From contig NZ_JAAAWP010000008.1 of the NCBI RefSeq assembly GCF_010500915.1, positions 62,001 through 126,000 on the forward strand: 64,000 nucleotides of DNA. The letters are read 5' to 3'. Below are positions 29,296 to 39,399 of the stretch, piece by piece. Both the position numbers and the translations under genes were made by a program. The notes beneath the pieces are model-generated. The model ran no database searches, was not told where the DNA came from, and saw nothing but the letters and a program-made list of their open reading frames with translations. Every line of letters begins with the position of its first letter. Within the stretch, counting starts at the first letter, position 1. The DNA comes from Alteromonas hispanica (GTDB taxonomy: Bacteria; Pseudomonadota; Gammaproteobacteria; Enterobacterales; Alteromonadaceae).

Positions 29296-30072
29296 ATGGC
29301 TATTAATTTTGTACCGCTAGATAAAGAAAAGCATAAAGACCTGAAGGTTGCGGTAAATTCATCTTTCAGCTTCGCAAAAAATACTCACCTAGCAGCGGCA
29401 ACGATCCGCGAGTTTGCTCAACTTGCAGCAACTATGCCTCTAGTTTTTATTGAAGATCCAACGTCTAAGCGCCACCACGTTGTGACTATGCTAGGCATGG
29501 AGCAGGGGCAAAACTTGTTTTTAACTGGCGACACGTGGAAGGGGCCGCATGTACCAATGAACATTATTCGTTACCCGTTTGACGTGCGTCCTGACGGTGA
29601 CAAGTTAGGTGTTTACATTGATGAAGGTAGCGATCTAGTTTCTACCGGTGAAGGTCAAGCGTTATTCACTGAAGCTGGTGAGCCAAGTGAGTTCTTAGAC
29701 GGCCGTCAGAAGTTCTTAGCAGACCTTGCGAACAGTGAAATGCTTACTCAGCGTTTTGTTGCCAAGGTAGTTGAGTTAGACCTTCTCGATCAAATCCAAA
29801 TTCGCCTTACTTACCAAGACGGTAAGCAGCGCAATGTTACTGGCATGATGAGCATTAACGAGAAGAAGCTACTTGAGCTTCCAGAAGAACAAGTGATTGA
29901 ACTTCATAAAGCTGGTTTCCTTGGCGCAATTTACGCTGTGATGATGTCGGTAGGTCAACTTAACCGTTTAGTTGAGCTATCAAACGATACAGAGAACCCT
30001 ATTCGTAATATGCAGCTTTCAGCGGTTAAGCCTGAAGACCAAGCGGCCAGCGAAGAAGCGCCAACCGAATAA
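29296..30072 (+). CDS. SapC family protein
   Basis: 258 residues without signal peptide or membrane segment. The layout matches the SapC family named after a Campylobacter S-layer-locus protein: an N-terminal MPLVFIEDP block, a central FDVRPDGDKLGVYIDEGSDLV and a C-terminal ELHKAGFLGAIYAVMMSVGQLNRLVEL. Biochemical function is unknown. Many marine Proteobacteria encode it near TonB-receptor or 2OG-oxygenase genes; neither is adjacent here. Monocistronic, with its own terminator. Confidence 0.88.
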   Translation: MAINFVPLDKEKHKDLKVAVNSSFSFAKNTHLAAATIREFAQLAATMPLVFIEDPTSKRHHVVTMLGMEQGQNLFLTGDTWKGPHVPMNIIRYPFDVRPDGDKLGVYIDEGSDLVSTGEGQALFTEAGEPSEFLDGRQKFLADLANSEMLTQRFVAKVVELDLLDQIQIRLTYQDGKQRNVTGMMSINEKKLLELPEEQVIELHKAGFLGAIYAVMMSVGQLNRLVELSNDTENPIRNMQLSAVKPEDQAASEEAPTE

Positions 30073-30106
30073 TAGCGGTATTTCAGCGCAGCAAGTATAA
30101 AAGCCA

Positions 30107-30131
30107 AGCCCCGCTAGATAGCGGGGTTTTT
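30107..30131 (+). terminator. Rho-independent terminator before the mra cluster
   Basis: CCCCGCT / AGCGGGG stem, 4-base loop, then five T. It isolates the sapC-like gene from mraZ. Confidence 0.9.
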
Positions 30132-30363
30132 AGTTCTACTAAGCCCAATCTAAAACAGCAGTGCAAAGATTTATAGTTAAGATTGAAACGCCCCAGTTTT
30201 GCCACACTCCCTGATGCAGTTCATCGATTAATTTTTTCGCGTCTTATTTCTTTTCCTTTCATTTTCCTCTTTTTTGCATGCCTTATCATACACTTCCTAA
30301 AACCACTGTATATAAAGCCAGTTTAAAGCCAGTGAATACGCGGCCTACACGCCATTTTTATAC

Positions 30364-30393
30364 TTGACAGTGGGGAACATTGGTACCTAAACT
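30364..30393 (+). promoter_or_regulatory. Probable mra promoter
   Basis: A perfect -35 TTGACA at 30364-30369 and a weaker -10 TAAACT at 30388-30393, 18 bp apart. It is placed just upstream of the MraZ boxes. Confidence 0.6.
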
Positions 30394-30402
30394 GTAACCT
30401 AG

Positions 30403-30427
30403 TGGGTAAATGTGGCGAAATGTGGAT
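30403..30427 (+). promoter_or_regulatory. MraZ operator: three 10-bp-spaced boxes
   Basis: TGGGT, TGGCG and TGGAT begin at 30403, 30413 and 30423, the TGGNN-N5 direct repeat that MraZ binds in other bacteria. The site is 75-100 bp upstream of mraZ and just after the promoter, so autorepression of the dcw cluster is expected. Confidence 0.8.
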
Positions 30428-30501
30428 CAAATCATCATCACTTTGCAAATTAGTACTCAAAAATTAATAAAAATAACAGTAAATAATAAAAGGCTAGGGG
30501 A

Positions 30502-30960
30502 ATGTTCCGCGGCGCTAACGCAATCAACCTGGATACAAAAGGCAGACTGGCAATACCTACGCGGTATCGGCAGTCGCTGCTGGATGATTGTGAGGGACAA
30601 CTAGTTTGCACTGTCGATACACAACAAAGTTGTTTGCTACTTTACCCACTTCCCGAATGGGAAGAAATCGAGCTTAAGCTTATCAAGCTTTCTAGTATGG
30701 TTCCGGCAGAGCGCCGTATGCAGCGCTTACTGCTTGGTCATGCATCGGAAGGTGAGATGGATAAAAGCGGTCGAATTCTTATACCTACACCTTTGCGTGC
30801 TCACGCAAAGCTATCAAAAGAAGTCATGTTAGTTGGTCAGTTAAACAAATTTGAAATTTGGGATGCCGAAGTATGGGCACAACAAATTGAGGTTGATATA
30901 GACACCGAACGCAAAGGCGAATTTGAACTAACCGAACGGCTACAGGATTTTTCTCTATGA
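30502..30960 (+). CDS. mraZ: Transcriptional regulator MraZ
   Basis: 152 residues, two tandem SpoVT/AbrB-like halves ([23 protein letters not shown] and [24 protein letters not shown]). It forms a ring that binds repeated boxes upstream of its own gene and controls the division and wall cluster. A run of TGGNN boxes is present upstream. A GGGGA ribosome site precedes the ATG, and its end overlaps rsmH by 4 bp. Confidence 0.96.
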   Translation: MFRGANAINLDTKGRLAIPTRYRQSLLDDCEGQLVCTVDTQQSCLLLYPLPEWEEIELKLIKLSSMVPAERRMQRLLLGHASEGEMDKSGRILIPTPLRAHAKLSKEVMLVGQLNKFEIWDAEVWAQQIEVDIDTERKGEFELTERLQDFSL

Positions 30961-31913
30961 CAACGCAAAACACTTCATCATCAAGCGAGTTTAAGCATAT
31001 TTCCGTGTTGCTTGATGAATGTATAGAGGCGTTAGCCATAAAACCCGGCGGTATTTATATTGACGCAACCTTTGGTCGTGGTGGGCACTCTGCGCATATA
31101 TTAGATGCGTTGGGCGGTGATGGTCAGTTAATTGCTTTTGACCGCGACCCTCAAGCTATTCAGGCCGCTGAGCGCTTTGCTGAAGATAAGCGATTTCGCA
31201 TTATTCATGCACCTTTTGGCAATATGGCTGAAGAGATTGAAAGTCTTGGTCTTACTGGGAAAGTAGATGGCGTGTTGATGGATTTGGGCGTGTCGTCACC
31301 TCAGTTAGACGATGCTGAGCGCGGATTCAGTTTCTTAAGAGACGGACCTCTTGATATGCGCATGGATACGTCTAAAGGACAAAGTGCGGCAGATTGGTTA
31401 GCACATGCTGAAGAGCAAGACATCACTCAAGTGATAAAAGAGTTTGGCGAAGAAAAGTTTGGTAAGCGAATAGCGCACGCTATCGTCAACACGCGCAAGG
31501 AAACCCCTATCACGCGCACGGCGCAACTTGCGACAATTATCGACCAAGCAGTGCCAGTTAAAGACAAGTATAAACACCCAGCTACACGCGCTTTCCAAGG
31601 TATTCGTATTTACATCAATGCAGAGCTTGAGCAACTTCGCGTTGGTTTAAAAGCAGCAACGCAAGTGTTAGCCAAAGAGGGGCGACTGGCCGTTATCTCT
31701 TTTCACTCTCTAGAAGACAGATTGGTTAAGCGTTTTATCAAAGAGCAAAGCAAAGGCAAAGTCGTTCCCCACAATATGCCTATAACTCAGGCAGAAATTG
31801 ATGCAGATAAAGTATTAAAAGCACTCGGCAGGGCAATCAAGCCCTCTGAGGAAGAAGTGATGAATAACGTACGCTCTCGTAGCTCCGTATTACGTGTGGC
31901 TGAAAAACTATGA
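30957..31913 (+). CDS. rsmH: 16S rRNA m4C1402 methyltransferase RsmH
   Basis: 318 residues, class I SAM methyltransferase. Motifs: [13 protein letters not shown] start, SAM loop [25 protein letters not shown] and the family block [14 protein letters not shown], then [14 protein letters not shown]. It methylates N4 of C1402 in 16S rRNA. ATGA overlaps with mraZ and ftsL indicate coupled translation. Confidence 0.97.
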   Translation: MTTQNTSSSSEFKHISVLLDECIEALAIKPGGIYIDATFGRGGHSAHILDALGGDGQLIAFDRDPQAIQAAERFAEDKRFRIIHAPFGNMAEEIESLGLTGKVDGVLMDLGVSSPQLDDAERGFSFLRDGPLDMRMDTSKGQSAADWLAHAEEQDITQVIKEFGEEKFGKRIAHAIVNTRKETPITRTAQLATIIDQAVPVKDKYKHPATRAFQGIRIYINAELEQLRVGLKAATQVLAKEGRLAVISFHSLEDRLVKRFIKEQSKGKVVPHNMPITQAEIDADKVLKALGRAIKPSEEEVMNNVRSRSSVLRVAEKL

Positions 31914-32239
31914 CTAAGCCAGACAAAGCCAGTACGAACTTTAATTTAATATTGATTATGGTTTCAGATTTGACCCGCAACAAGTTGCGGGTTTTGTTGT
32001 ATTTGATGGTTATTGTTAGTGCAATGGCGGTGATTTTGAGTAGCCACCACAACCGTCAGCAGGTCATTGCTTTAGAAGACTTAATGCAAGAGAAAGACGA
32101 GCTTGACGTTGAATGGCGAAATCTGGTTCTTGAACAGCGTGCGCTAACCGAACACAACAGAATAGAAAACCTGGTTGAAAAGCAGCTTGGCATGTATCGC
32201 CCCACTGCCGATGACGAAGTGGTGGTGAGACTCAAATGA
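31910..32239 (+). CDS. ftsL: Cell division protein FtsL
   Basis: 109 residues: short cytoplasmic end, one TM helix ([18 protein letters not shown]), then a periplasmic coiled coil with a heptad pattern ending in [17 protein letters not shown]. It bridges FtsQ/FtsB to FtsWI in the divisome. The start overlaps rsmH by 4 bp; an in-frame ATG at 31958 is a possible alternative. The end overlaps ftsI by 4 bp. Confidence 0.93.
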   Translation: MTKPDKASTNFNLILIMVSDLTRNKLRVLLYLMVIVSAMAVILSSHHNRQQVIALEDLMQEKDELDVEWRNLVLEQRALTEHNRIENLVEKQLGMYRPTADDEVVVRLK

Positions 32240-34011
32240 GTACAGTATCAACTTCTCGTTCACGCAAAAAAACAGGTGCAAAGCAGAATGTTACGCCAAG
32301 CTTTATGCATTGGCGCTTTATTGTTGTGCTTGTGATGATTGGTTTGGTGTTTTCCATGCTAGCGGCCCGTGCTGCGTACATTCAAGTGATAGAGCCCGAT
32401 GAACTCATTCAGCAGGGCGATAGTCGCACGCTACGCACACGCAATATGCCTACATACCGTGGAATTATTACCGATCGCAACGGTGTTGAGTTAGCGGTGA
32501 GCGTGCCAGTAAGAGCTATTTATGCCGATCCTAAAGTTATCCACGAGAACAATGGCTTTGAAGAAGAGCGTCGTTGGGATGCATTAGCAGATGTATTGCG
32601 GCAAGACGTGAAAGAGCTCAAAGAGAAAGTGTCTAATCCCAAGCGTCGTTTCGTTTATCTACAGCGCCAAGTATCGCCAGCTATGGCCGAGTACGTGGAT
32701 AAACTTGATATTCCAGGCATTTATTTGCGCAGAGAAAGTCGCCGTTACTACCCTACTGGTGAAGTGTCTGCCCAGCTTATCGGTGTAACCGACGTTGATG
32801 ATACCGGCATCGAGGGCCTTGAGCATATGTTCGACGAGTGGCTTACCGGTACACCTGGCTCAAGAAAAATTCGTCGTGATGCCAAGGGGCGTCAGGTAGA
32901 AATTTTGGAAACCAAAGCTGGCGAAAAAGCGGGTGATCTCCAATTAGCTATCGACCAGAGAATTCAAGCGCTAGCGTACAAAGAAATTAAAGAAGCCATG
33001 ATTTATTACCAGTCGAGCTCTGCCTCGGCGATGGTGGTCGACGTAAAGACGGGCGATGTATTGGCTATGGTGAATGCGCCTTCGTTTAATCCAAACGATA
33101 GAAGCGATATTGCGCCACACAGAATGCGCAACCGCGTTATAACAGATGCGTTTGAGCCTGGCTCCGCCCTTAAACCCCTTGCGGTGCTTACAGCACTAGA
33201 ATTTGGTGAAGTAGAGCCTAACGATACAGTAGACACTAACCCAGGTTGGATGCGTCTTGGCGGCAGCCTAGTGAAAGACTCTCGAAACTACGGCGAGCTA
33301 ACCTTAGAAGAGATTATCCAGCATTCAAGTAATATGGGCACGTCTAAGCTAGGGCTTTCGGTGCCTAAGAACTTTCTTTTAGATACGTATTATAACCTTG
33401 GGCTAATGAGTGATACTGGGCTCAATATGTCAGGTGAAAGCAGCGGTATTTTTCACGAAAGAAGTCGTTGGTCGAAGTTTGAATTAGCCACCTTATCTTT
33501 TGGTTACGGTATTTCAGTAACGACTGCTCAATTGGCAAGGCTATATGCCACCATCGCAAACGGTGGGATAAAAATGCCGTTGAATATGATCAAGTCACCG
33601 GAGCAACCCGCGTGGCAGGGACAGGCTGAACGAGTTATCAGTGAAGAAAATGCAAAAGCGATAGTGCAAATGATGGAAAGCGTTACGCAGCGTGGAGGCA
33701 CTGCCACCAAAGCTGCTGTGCCGGGTTACCGCGTTGCGGGTAAAACCGGCACCAGTCGTAAAGCAGTAGCAGGTGGCTATGGCGAAGAATACGTGAATAT
33801 TTTTGCCGGTATTGCACCTGTGTCTGATCCTAGGTTGGTTACTGTCGTGCTTATTAACGAACCCGGTGGTGATTTGTATCATGCTGGAGACACAGCAGCA
33901 CCTGTTTTTTCTTCAATTATGGGCGGCGCGCTGCATATTTTGAACGTTACGCCAGATGACAAACAAGTCACCTTCAGTCGATTTTTAAAAGGAGGCCAAA
34001 GTGGTAGTTAG
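32236..34011 (+). CDS. ftsI: Septal transpeptidase PBP3
   Basis: 591 residues, class B penicillin-binding protein. One N-terminal TM helix (FIVVLVMIGLVFSMLAA), a dimerisation region with RGIITDRNGVELAVS, then the transpeptidase domain: active-site Ser in EPGSALKPL (SxxK), SSN in HSSNMGTSK, and KTG in VAGKTGTSRKA. It crosslinks septal peptidoglycan with FtsW. It overlaps ftsL by 4 bp and murE by 11 bp. Confidence 0.96.
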   Translation: MSTVSTSRSRKKTGAKQNVTPSFMHWRFIVVLVMIGLVFSMLAARAAYIQVIEPDELIQQGDSRTLRTRNMPTYRGIITDRNGVELAVSVPVRAIYADPKVIHENNGFEEERRWDALADVLRQDVKELKEKVSNPKRRFVYLQRQVSPAMAEYVDKLDIPGIYLRRESRRYYPTGEVSAQLIGVTDVDDTGIEGLEHMFDEWLTGTPGSRKIRRDAKGRQVEILETKAGEKAGDLQLAIDQRIQALAYKEIKEAMIYYQSSSASAMVVDVKTGDVLAMVNAPSFNPNDRSDIAPHRMRNRVITDAFEPGSALKPLAVLTALEFGEVEPNDTVDTNPGWMRLGGSLVKDSRNYGELTLEEIIQHSSNMGTSKLGLSVPKNFLLDTYYNLGLMSDTGLNMSGESSGIFHERSRWSKFELATLSFGYGISVTTAQLARLYATIANGGIKMPLNMIKSPEQPAWQGQAERVISEENAKAIVQMMESVTQRGGTATKAAVPGYRVAGKTGTSRKAVAGGYGEEYVNIFAGIAPVSDPRLVTVVLINEPGGDLYHAGDTAAPVFSSIMGGALHILNVTPDDKQVTFSRFLKGGQSGS

Positions 34012-35566
34012 TGCCTTCACCCAAAGTATTCGTGCGTTGTTAGCAAAGTTTGAAATAGATGCGCCAGATATTCGCGTTGAGGGGTTAACCCTTGATAGTC
34101 GCGAGGTAAACACAAAGCTGGCGTTTATTGCTGTAAAAGGTCATGAGCGCGATGGCAGAGAATTTATTCCTCAAGCAATTAGCTTAGGGGCAAGAGTCAT
34201 TATGGCGCAAACTGACGACAGTGACGCCCATGGTCAGATGGAAATGCGCGACCACAGCATGATTATTTCTATCTACCAATTGCCCAGTTTATTGTCGTCA
34301 ATTGCGGGGGCGTTTTATGATTACCCCGCACAGAAAATGATGACCGTTGCTGTAACGGGTACTAACGGTAAAACTTCGACAGTTCAACTGCTTACGCAGC
34401 TTAAAGATGCGCTAGGCACCCGAAGTGCAAGTATAGGCACCTTGGGAAACAGTATTTTTGAGGGCGAAGAAACTCAGTGGAAAACCACGCCAGCAGCTAA
34501 CACCACACCAGATGCTATTCGCATGCAGTACGTGTTGGCAGAGTTTGTGCAAAGCCAAGTTCGACATACTGCATTTGAAGCCAGTTCACACGCCCTAGTG
34601 CAGGGCCGCTTGGGAAATGTAAAAACAGACATCGCCGTATTTACTAATCTGACGCGAGATCACCTTGATTACCACGGGTCTATGGAGGAGTACGCAAAAG
34701 CCAAGCGCTTGTTGCTTACCCAGCCAGGATTAAGTGCCGTAGTGCTTAATGCCAACGATAAAGAAAGTGAACACTGGGATGCTTGTGCAGATAAGAGCAT
34801 TACTCGGATTTGGACAGGCATTGAAAATGACACGAAGCTTGTAAGTACTTACCAACAAGATGGCGCCAGTGAAAAAACGAAGTACTGCTTTGCAAGAAGC
34901 GCAGAATATCATGACGCTGGTTGTCGGTTTGAGATCCAAAGCTCATGGGGAAATGCGTTGATATCGCTACCTTTATTTGGTGCTTTTAATGTAAGTAATG
35001 TGCTAAGTGCCATTGCTGTCTTGCTTCAACAAGGCGAACGTTTTGAAGGCGTCGTTAATGCGGTTAACGCTATTACGCCTGTAGCCGGACGCATGGAAGT
35101 CTTCACTTTTAATGCGAATGCGAATGTGGTGGTGGATTACGCACATACTCCAGACGCCCTTGAAAAAGTACTAGACAGCGCTAGGGCGCATACTGAAGGA
35201 AAAGTGTGGTGTGTGTTTGGCTGTGGTGGAGACAGAGATAAAGGTAAGCGCCCGTTAATGGGGCAGGCCGCAGAAGCTGGCGCAGACAAAATTATTATTA
35301 CAACAGACAACAGTAGAAGCGAAGCGGCTGAAGCAATTGCAAAAGACATTATGGATGGGCTGCACAACCCGGATTCTGCTGTTGCCATTTCTGATAGAGA
35401 AACCGCCATTCGCTACTGCCTAGACCAAGCTGCGACTAACGATATTATTATCGTGGCGGGGAAGGGGCATGAAAACTACCAAATTATTGGTAATGAAACG
35501 ATAAATTACAATGAACGCGAGGTTGTAGCCAAGCTACAACAGCTACTGCAGCAGGAGTACAGCTAA
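34001..35566 (+). CDS. murE: UDP-MurNAc-tripeptide synthetase MurE (meso-DAP adding)
   Basis: 521 residues from a GTG at 34001, with a strong GGAGG ribosome site at 33991-33995 inside the end of ftsI. Mur ligase motifs: LDSREVNTKLAFIAVKGHERDG, ATP loop VTGTNGKTS, TTPDAI, TNLTRDHLDYHG and FGCGGDRDKGKRP. The amino-acid-recognition motif reads DNSR instead of the usual DNPR; the Arg that contacts meso-diaminopimelate is kept. It is somewhat longer than E. coli MurE (495). Acts in the cytoplasm, third amino-acid addition. Confidence 0.95.
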   Translation: MVVSAFTQSIRALLAKFEIDAPDIRVEGLTLDSREVNTKLAFIAVKGHERDGREFIPQAISLGARVIMAQTDDSDAHGQMEMRDHSMIISIYQLPSLLSSIAGAFYDYPAQKMMTVAVTGTNGKTSTVQLLTQLKDALGTRSASIGTLGNSIFEGEETQWKTTPAANTTPDAIRMQYVLAEFVQSQVRHTAFEASSHALVQGRLGNVKTDIAVFTNLTRDHLDYHGSMEEYAKAKRLLLTQPGLSAVVLNANDKESEHWDACADKSITRIWTGIENDTKLVSTYQQDGASEKTKYCFARSAEYHDAGCRFEIQSSWGNALISLPLFGAFNVSNVLSAIAVLLQQGERFEGVVNAVNAITPVAGRMEVFTFNANANVVVDYAHTPDALEKVLDSARAHTEGKVWCVFGCGGDRDKGKRPLMGQAAEAGADKIIITTDNSRSEAAEAIAKDIMDGLHNPDSAVAISDRETAIRYCLDQAATNDIIIVAGKGHENYQIIGNETINYNEREVVAKLQQLLQQEYS

Positions 35567-36969
35567 TGATAAAAACAACGCTGTCATGGGTAGCCGAAAA
35601 GATTAACGGTAAATTAGTGGGAGCCGATTGCCACATTGTTGATGTGAGCACCGATACGCGAACCATTCGTGAGGGCGCGATATATCTTGCGCTAAAAGGA
35701 CCTAACTTTAACGGACACGATTTTGCGAAGCAGGCCGAGGCTGCTGGCGCGAAGGCTATTATAGCCAGTGAACAAGTTGAAACGTCGTTACCTGTTGTTC
35801 AGGTAAACGATACAAAGCTAGCATTAGGTTTATTGGGCGCTGCGGTTAAACAATGTGTGGCACCCAAAACGCTAGCTATCACAGGAAGCAGCGGTAAAAC
35901 CACAGTTAAAGAAATGTGTGCTGCTATTTTGCAGTCTTGTGGCAGCGTGCTGGCCACGCACGGAAACTTTAATAACGATATTGGCGTGCCTCTTACGTTA
36001 CTTCGTTTAGAAGAACATCACAAATTTGCTGTCATGGAGTTAGGTGCCAACCACAAAGGTGAAATTGCTTACACCACAGATTTAGTAAAGCCCGACGTTG
36101 CTACGATTGTAAACGCCGCAGCTTCTCATCTAGAAGGCTTTGGCAGTATAGACGGTGTGGCGCGGGCAAAAAGTGAAATTTTTGACGGCTTAGGTGATGA
36201 CGGAATTGCTATTGTTAATGTAGACAGTGAGTTTGCAAGCTTTTGGCTAGATAAGCTGGAGGGCACGCAAACACTGACATTTTCACCTAATCAGAAAAAT
36301 GCCGCTGACTTTTATGCTTCAGATATTCATATGCAACAAGACGGCTGTGCATCGTTTGTCCTTAATTGTCCGCAGGGCAATGTTGATATTCAGCTAACCA
36401 TTCCTGGTACCCATAATGTTGGTAATGCGTTACTTGCAGCAGCGCTTACCCTCAACGTTGGCGCCACTCTTGATCATGTTCGAACTGGGCTAAGCTCGAT
36501 GAAGCAAGTCGATGGTCGCCTTAACGTTAGGCAATTGAATACAAAAATTAGACTGCTCGATGATAGCTACAACGCGAACGTTGCATCAGTGAAGGCGGCC
36601 ATAGACACATTAAGTCACTTTACGGGTACTAGAGTTCTTGTGCTCGGTGATATGGCGGAGCTCGGCGATGAGTCGGAATTCTATCATCAGCAGATAGGCG
36701 AGTATGCCAAGCTGAAGGGCATTGATTATTTGTATAGCATGGGCGATTTCAGTGTACTTTCTAGCCAGGCTTTTAATGTTAACGGCGCGCATTTTGCCGA
36801 CGTTGACAGCTTAGTGAAAACCTTTGAAAACAATGTGGTTAATGCATTTGGGGATATTTCTATCTTAGTAAAAGGTTCCCGCAGTTCGAAAATGGAGCGT
36901 GTCGTAAAGGCTATCGAAGCCTCTTCATTCGCACGAAGCAACACAAATGAGGAGCACGATAAATGCTAA
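35566..36969 (+). CDS. murF: UDP-MurNAc-pentapeptide synthetase MurF
   Basis: 467 residues. Starts in TAATG overlap with murE. Motifs: [30 protein letters not shown] loop [43 protein letters not shown], and [17 protein letters not shown]. It adds D-Ala-D-Ala (made by Ddl of the same cluster) to the tripeptide precursor. Overlaps mraY by 7 bp. Confidence 0.96.
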   Translation: MIKTTLSWVAEKINGKLVGADCHIVDVSTDTRTIREGAIYLALKGPNFNGHDFAKQAEAAGAKAIIASEQVETSLPVVQVNDTKLALGLLGAAVKQCVAPKTLAITGSSGKTTVKEMCAAILQSCGSVLATHGNFNNDIGVPLTLLRLEEHHKFAVMELGANHKGEIAYTTDLVKPDVATIVNAAASHLEGFGSIDGVARAKSEIFDGLGDDGIAIVNVDSEFASFWLDKLEGTQTLTFSPNQKNAADFYASDIHMQQDGCASFVLNCPQGNVDIQLTIPGTHNVGNALLAAALTLNVGATLDHVRTGLSSMKQVDGRLNVRQLNTKIRLLDDSYNANVASVKAAIDTLSHFTGTRVLVLGDMAELGDESEFYHQQIGEYAKLKGIDYLYSMGDFSVLSSQAFNVNGAHFADVDSLVKTFENNVVNAFGDISILVKGSRSSKMERVVKAIEASSFARSNTNEEHDKC

Positions 36970-38045
36970 TGTGGCTAGCCGACTGGCTAACTCAATTTGA
37001 TTCTGGGTTTAATGTATTTTCCTATCTTACATTAAGGGCTATTTTAAGCACTCTTACGGCGCTGCTTATCGCTATTCTAATTGGTCCGAAAATGATTCGC
37101 TATTTGCAAAACATGCAGATAGGGCAGACGGTACGCGACGATGGTCCTCAAAGTCATTTGTCGAAGTCTGGAACGCCGACTATGGGTGGATTACTTATCT
37201 TAGCGGCCATTGTTATTAGTGGTTTGCTTTGGGCAGATTTATCAAATCGTTATGTGTTGGTAACCCTTACTGTGGTTGTTGCCTACGGCATTATCGGTTT
37301 TGTTGATGACTACAGAAAGGTTATTCGCAAAGATTCTAAAGGTTTGATAGCGCGCTGGAAGTATTTTTGGCAGTCGGTGATAGCTTTAGGTGTCGCTTTT
37401 TACTTGTACAGTAGCGCAACATTAAGTGCCGAAACATCGCTGTTGGTACCTTTCTTTAAAGAAGTCTTTCCTCAGTTGGGCGCGTTTTTCATAATTATTA
37501 CCTACTTTGCCATTGTGGGTACAAGTAATGCCGTTAACCTAACGGACGGCCTAGATGGCTTAGCCATTGTGCCTACCATCTTAGTTGCTGGTGCATTTGC
37601 CGTTTTTGCTTATGTAACGGGTAACGCAAACTTCGCAGCTTACTTAAATATTCCTCATATTCCCCTTACCAGTGAACTCGTTATTGTGTGTACCGCCATG
37701 GTGGGAGCTGGCCTTGGTTTTTTGTGGTTCAACACCTATCCTGCGCAAGTTTTTATGGGTGATGTGGGCTCGCTGGCGCTTGGTGGCACCTTGGGTGTGC
37801 TTGCCGTTTTAGTAAGACAAGAATTAGTGCTGATAATTATGGGCGGTGTGTTTGTAATAGAAACCCTATCGGTCATTCTGCAAGTGGGCTCTTACAAACT
37901 GCGCGGTCAGCGTATATTCAGAATGGCACCTATTCATCATCACTACGAATTAAAAGGCTGGCCAGAGCCAAGAGTCATTGTTCGATTTTGGATAATTTCT
38001 ATTATTTTGGTGCTGGTAGGTCTAGCAACCTTGAAACTGAGATAA
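36963..38045 (+). CDS. mraY: Phospho-MurNAc-pentapeptide translocase MraY
   Basis: 360 residues, ten predicted membrane helices. It transfers phospho-MurNAc-pentapeptide to undecaprenyl phosphate to make lipid I. Signature loops: [31 protein letters not shown] (the catalytic Asp pair), [25 protein letters not shown] and the [11 protein letters not shown] motif. Standard length and position between murF and murD. Confidence 0.97.
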   Translation: MLMWLADWLTQFDSGFNVFSYLTLRAILSTLTALLIAILIGPKMIRYLQNMQIGQTVRDDGPQSHLSKSGTPTMGGLLILAAIVISGLLWADLSNRYVLVTLTVVVAYGIIGFVDDYRKVIRKDSKGLIARWKYFWQSVIALGVAFYLYSSATLSAETSLLVPFFKEVFPQLGAFFIIITYFAIVGTSNAVNLTDGLDGLAIVPTILVAGAFAVFAYVTGNANFAAYLNIPHIPLTSELVIVCTAMVGAGLGFLWFNTYPAQVFMGDVGSLALGGTLGVLAVLVRQELVLIIMGGVFVIETLSVILQVGSYKLRGQRIFRMAPIHHHYELKGWPEPRVIVRFWIISIILVLVGLATLKLR

Positions 38046-38052
38046 GTCATTA

Positions 38053-39399
38053 ATGACATATAACGTACGCGAACACAGCTATGCAGTTGGAGGCCTTGGA
38101 ATGACAGGTCAGGCTTGCGTGCGCTACTTACTCAGCCATGGCGCTAAGGTTAAAGCCTTTGATACCCGCAGTTCAGCGGCGCTATCTGATGAAAACTTAA
38201 CCAAAGACATGATAGCGAGTATGCAGGGTAAAGTTGAAACGTCACCGCTTACAAGCGCTTTCTATGATGACGTAGACACCCTTGTGCTAAGCCCAGGGCT
38301 TTCACCTGAAATTGAACAAGTTGCGTTAGCAAAGTCCTGCGGCGTAGAAGTGATTGGTGATATCGAGCTATTTGCACGGCTAAATACTAAGCCTGTAGTG
38401 GGGATTACGGGCTCAAACGGCAAGACGACTGTAACTCTGCTGGCAACGCATTTGCTAAATAGTACTGGCTTAAAGGCCCTAGCTGCTGGAAACGTAGGGC
38501 TTCCTGCATTAGATACGTTAGACACAGATGCAGACGTTGTGGTGTTGGAGCTGTCCAGTTTTCAGCTTGAAACAACATCTAATTTAGCGCTGAACGCGGC
38601 TACTATTTTGAATTTGTCTGACGATCATCTCGACCGCCACGGCTCATTCGAACGCTACGCAAGTGTAAAGCACCGTATTTTTGATAACGCTTCTCTTGCT
38701 ATTGTTTGGCGCGATGGCGATAACATTCAGCCTCGCTCAGCCTCTTTGCAGCTTATGCATTATGGATTAGGCGAATCTGAATATGGATTTGGTATTGCCC
38801 AAATTGACGACAAAGCCCAGCTGACGTTCAACGGTAATGCATTAATAGACGTTAGTGAAATACAGCTTGCGGGTACACACAATGTGCTAAATGTCATGGC
38901 TTCCTTGGGCTTATGTCATGCACTTGGTGTTTCACCCGAGGCGGCGGTGCCCCACATTAAAAACTTTACCAGTGCGCCTCATCGCTGTGTCGAAGTGGCC
39001 AATAACGGCGTGCGTTTTATAGATGACTCGAAAGCGACCAACGTTGGGGCAACCATAGCTGCCCTTGAAGGTCTTGCGCCAGTTACTACCGGAAAACTTT
39101 TGCTGATTGCGGGGGGCGACGCAAAAGGTGCCGATATTAACGCCCTATCGCCGTACCTTTTGCAGCATGTGGCTCAAGTTTTTGCCATCGGCAAAGATGC
39201 AGAACTTTTTGCAAAGGCGTTTGAAAATACAGTGTTGAGCAATGATTTGAGCGAGGCTGTGAAAAGAGCTTACAGCGCGGCCAGTCATGGCGACGTTGTT
39301 CTGCTTTCTCCAGCCTGTGCCAGCATAGATATGTTTGATAACTACATGCATCGCGGGCAGGTGTTTAAAAACGCAGTTGAAGAGGTAATAGCAGCATGA
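38053..39399 (+). CDS. murD: UDP-MurNAc-L-alanine:D-glutamate ligase MurD
   Basis: 448 residues. The N-terminal UDP-binding motif is [15 protein letters not shown], the ATP loop [14 protein letters not shown], then [49 protein letters not shown] and the end [20 protein letters not shown]. It adds D-Glu to UDP-MurNAc-L-Ala. It starts 7 bp after mraY and overlaps ftsW by 4 bp. Confidence 0.96.
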   Translation: MTYNVREHSYAVGGLGMTGQACVRYLLSHGAKVKAFDTRSSAALSDENLTKDMIASMQGKVETSPLTSAFYDDVDTLVLSPGLSPEIEQVALAKSCGVEVIGDIELFARLNTKPVVGITGSNGKTTVTLLATHLLNSTGLKALAAGNVGLPALDTLDTDADVVVLELSSFQLETTSNLALNAATILNLSDDHLDRHGSFERYASVKHRIFDNASLAIVWRDGDNIQPRSASLQLMHYGLGESEYGFGIAQIDDKAQLTFNGNALIDVSEIQLAGTHNVLNVMASLGLCHALGVSPEAAVPHIKNFTSAPHRCVEVANNGVRFIDDSKATNVGATIAALEGLAPVTTGKLLLIAGGDAKGADINALSPYLLQHVAQVFAIGKDAELFAKAFENTVLSNDLSEAVKRAYSAASHGDVVLLSPACASIDMFDNYMHRGQVFKNAVEEVIAA

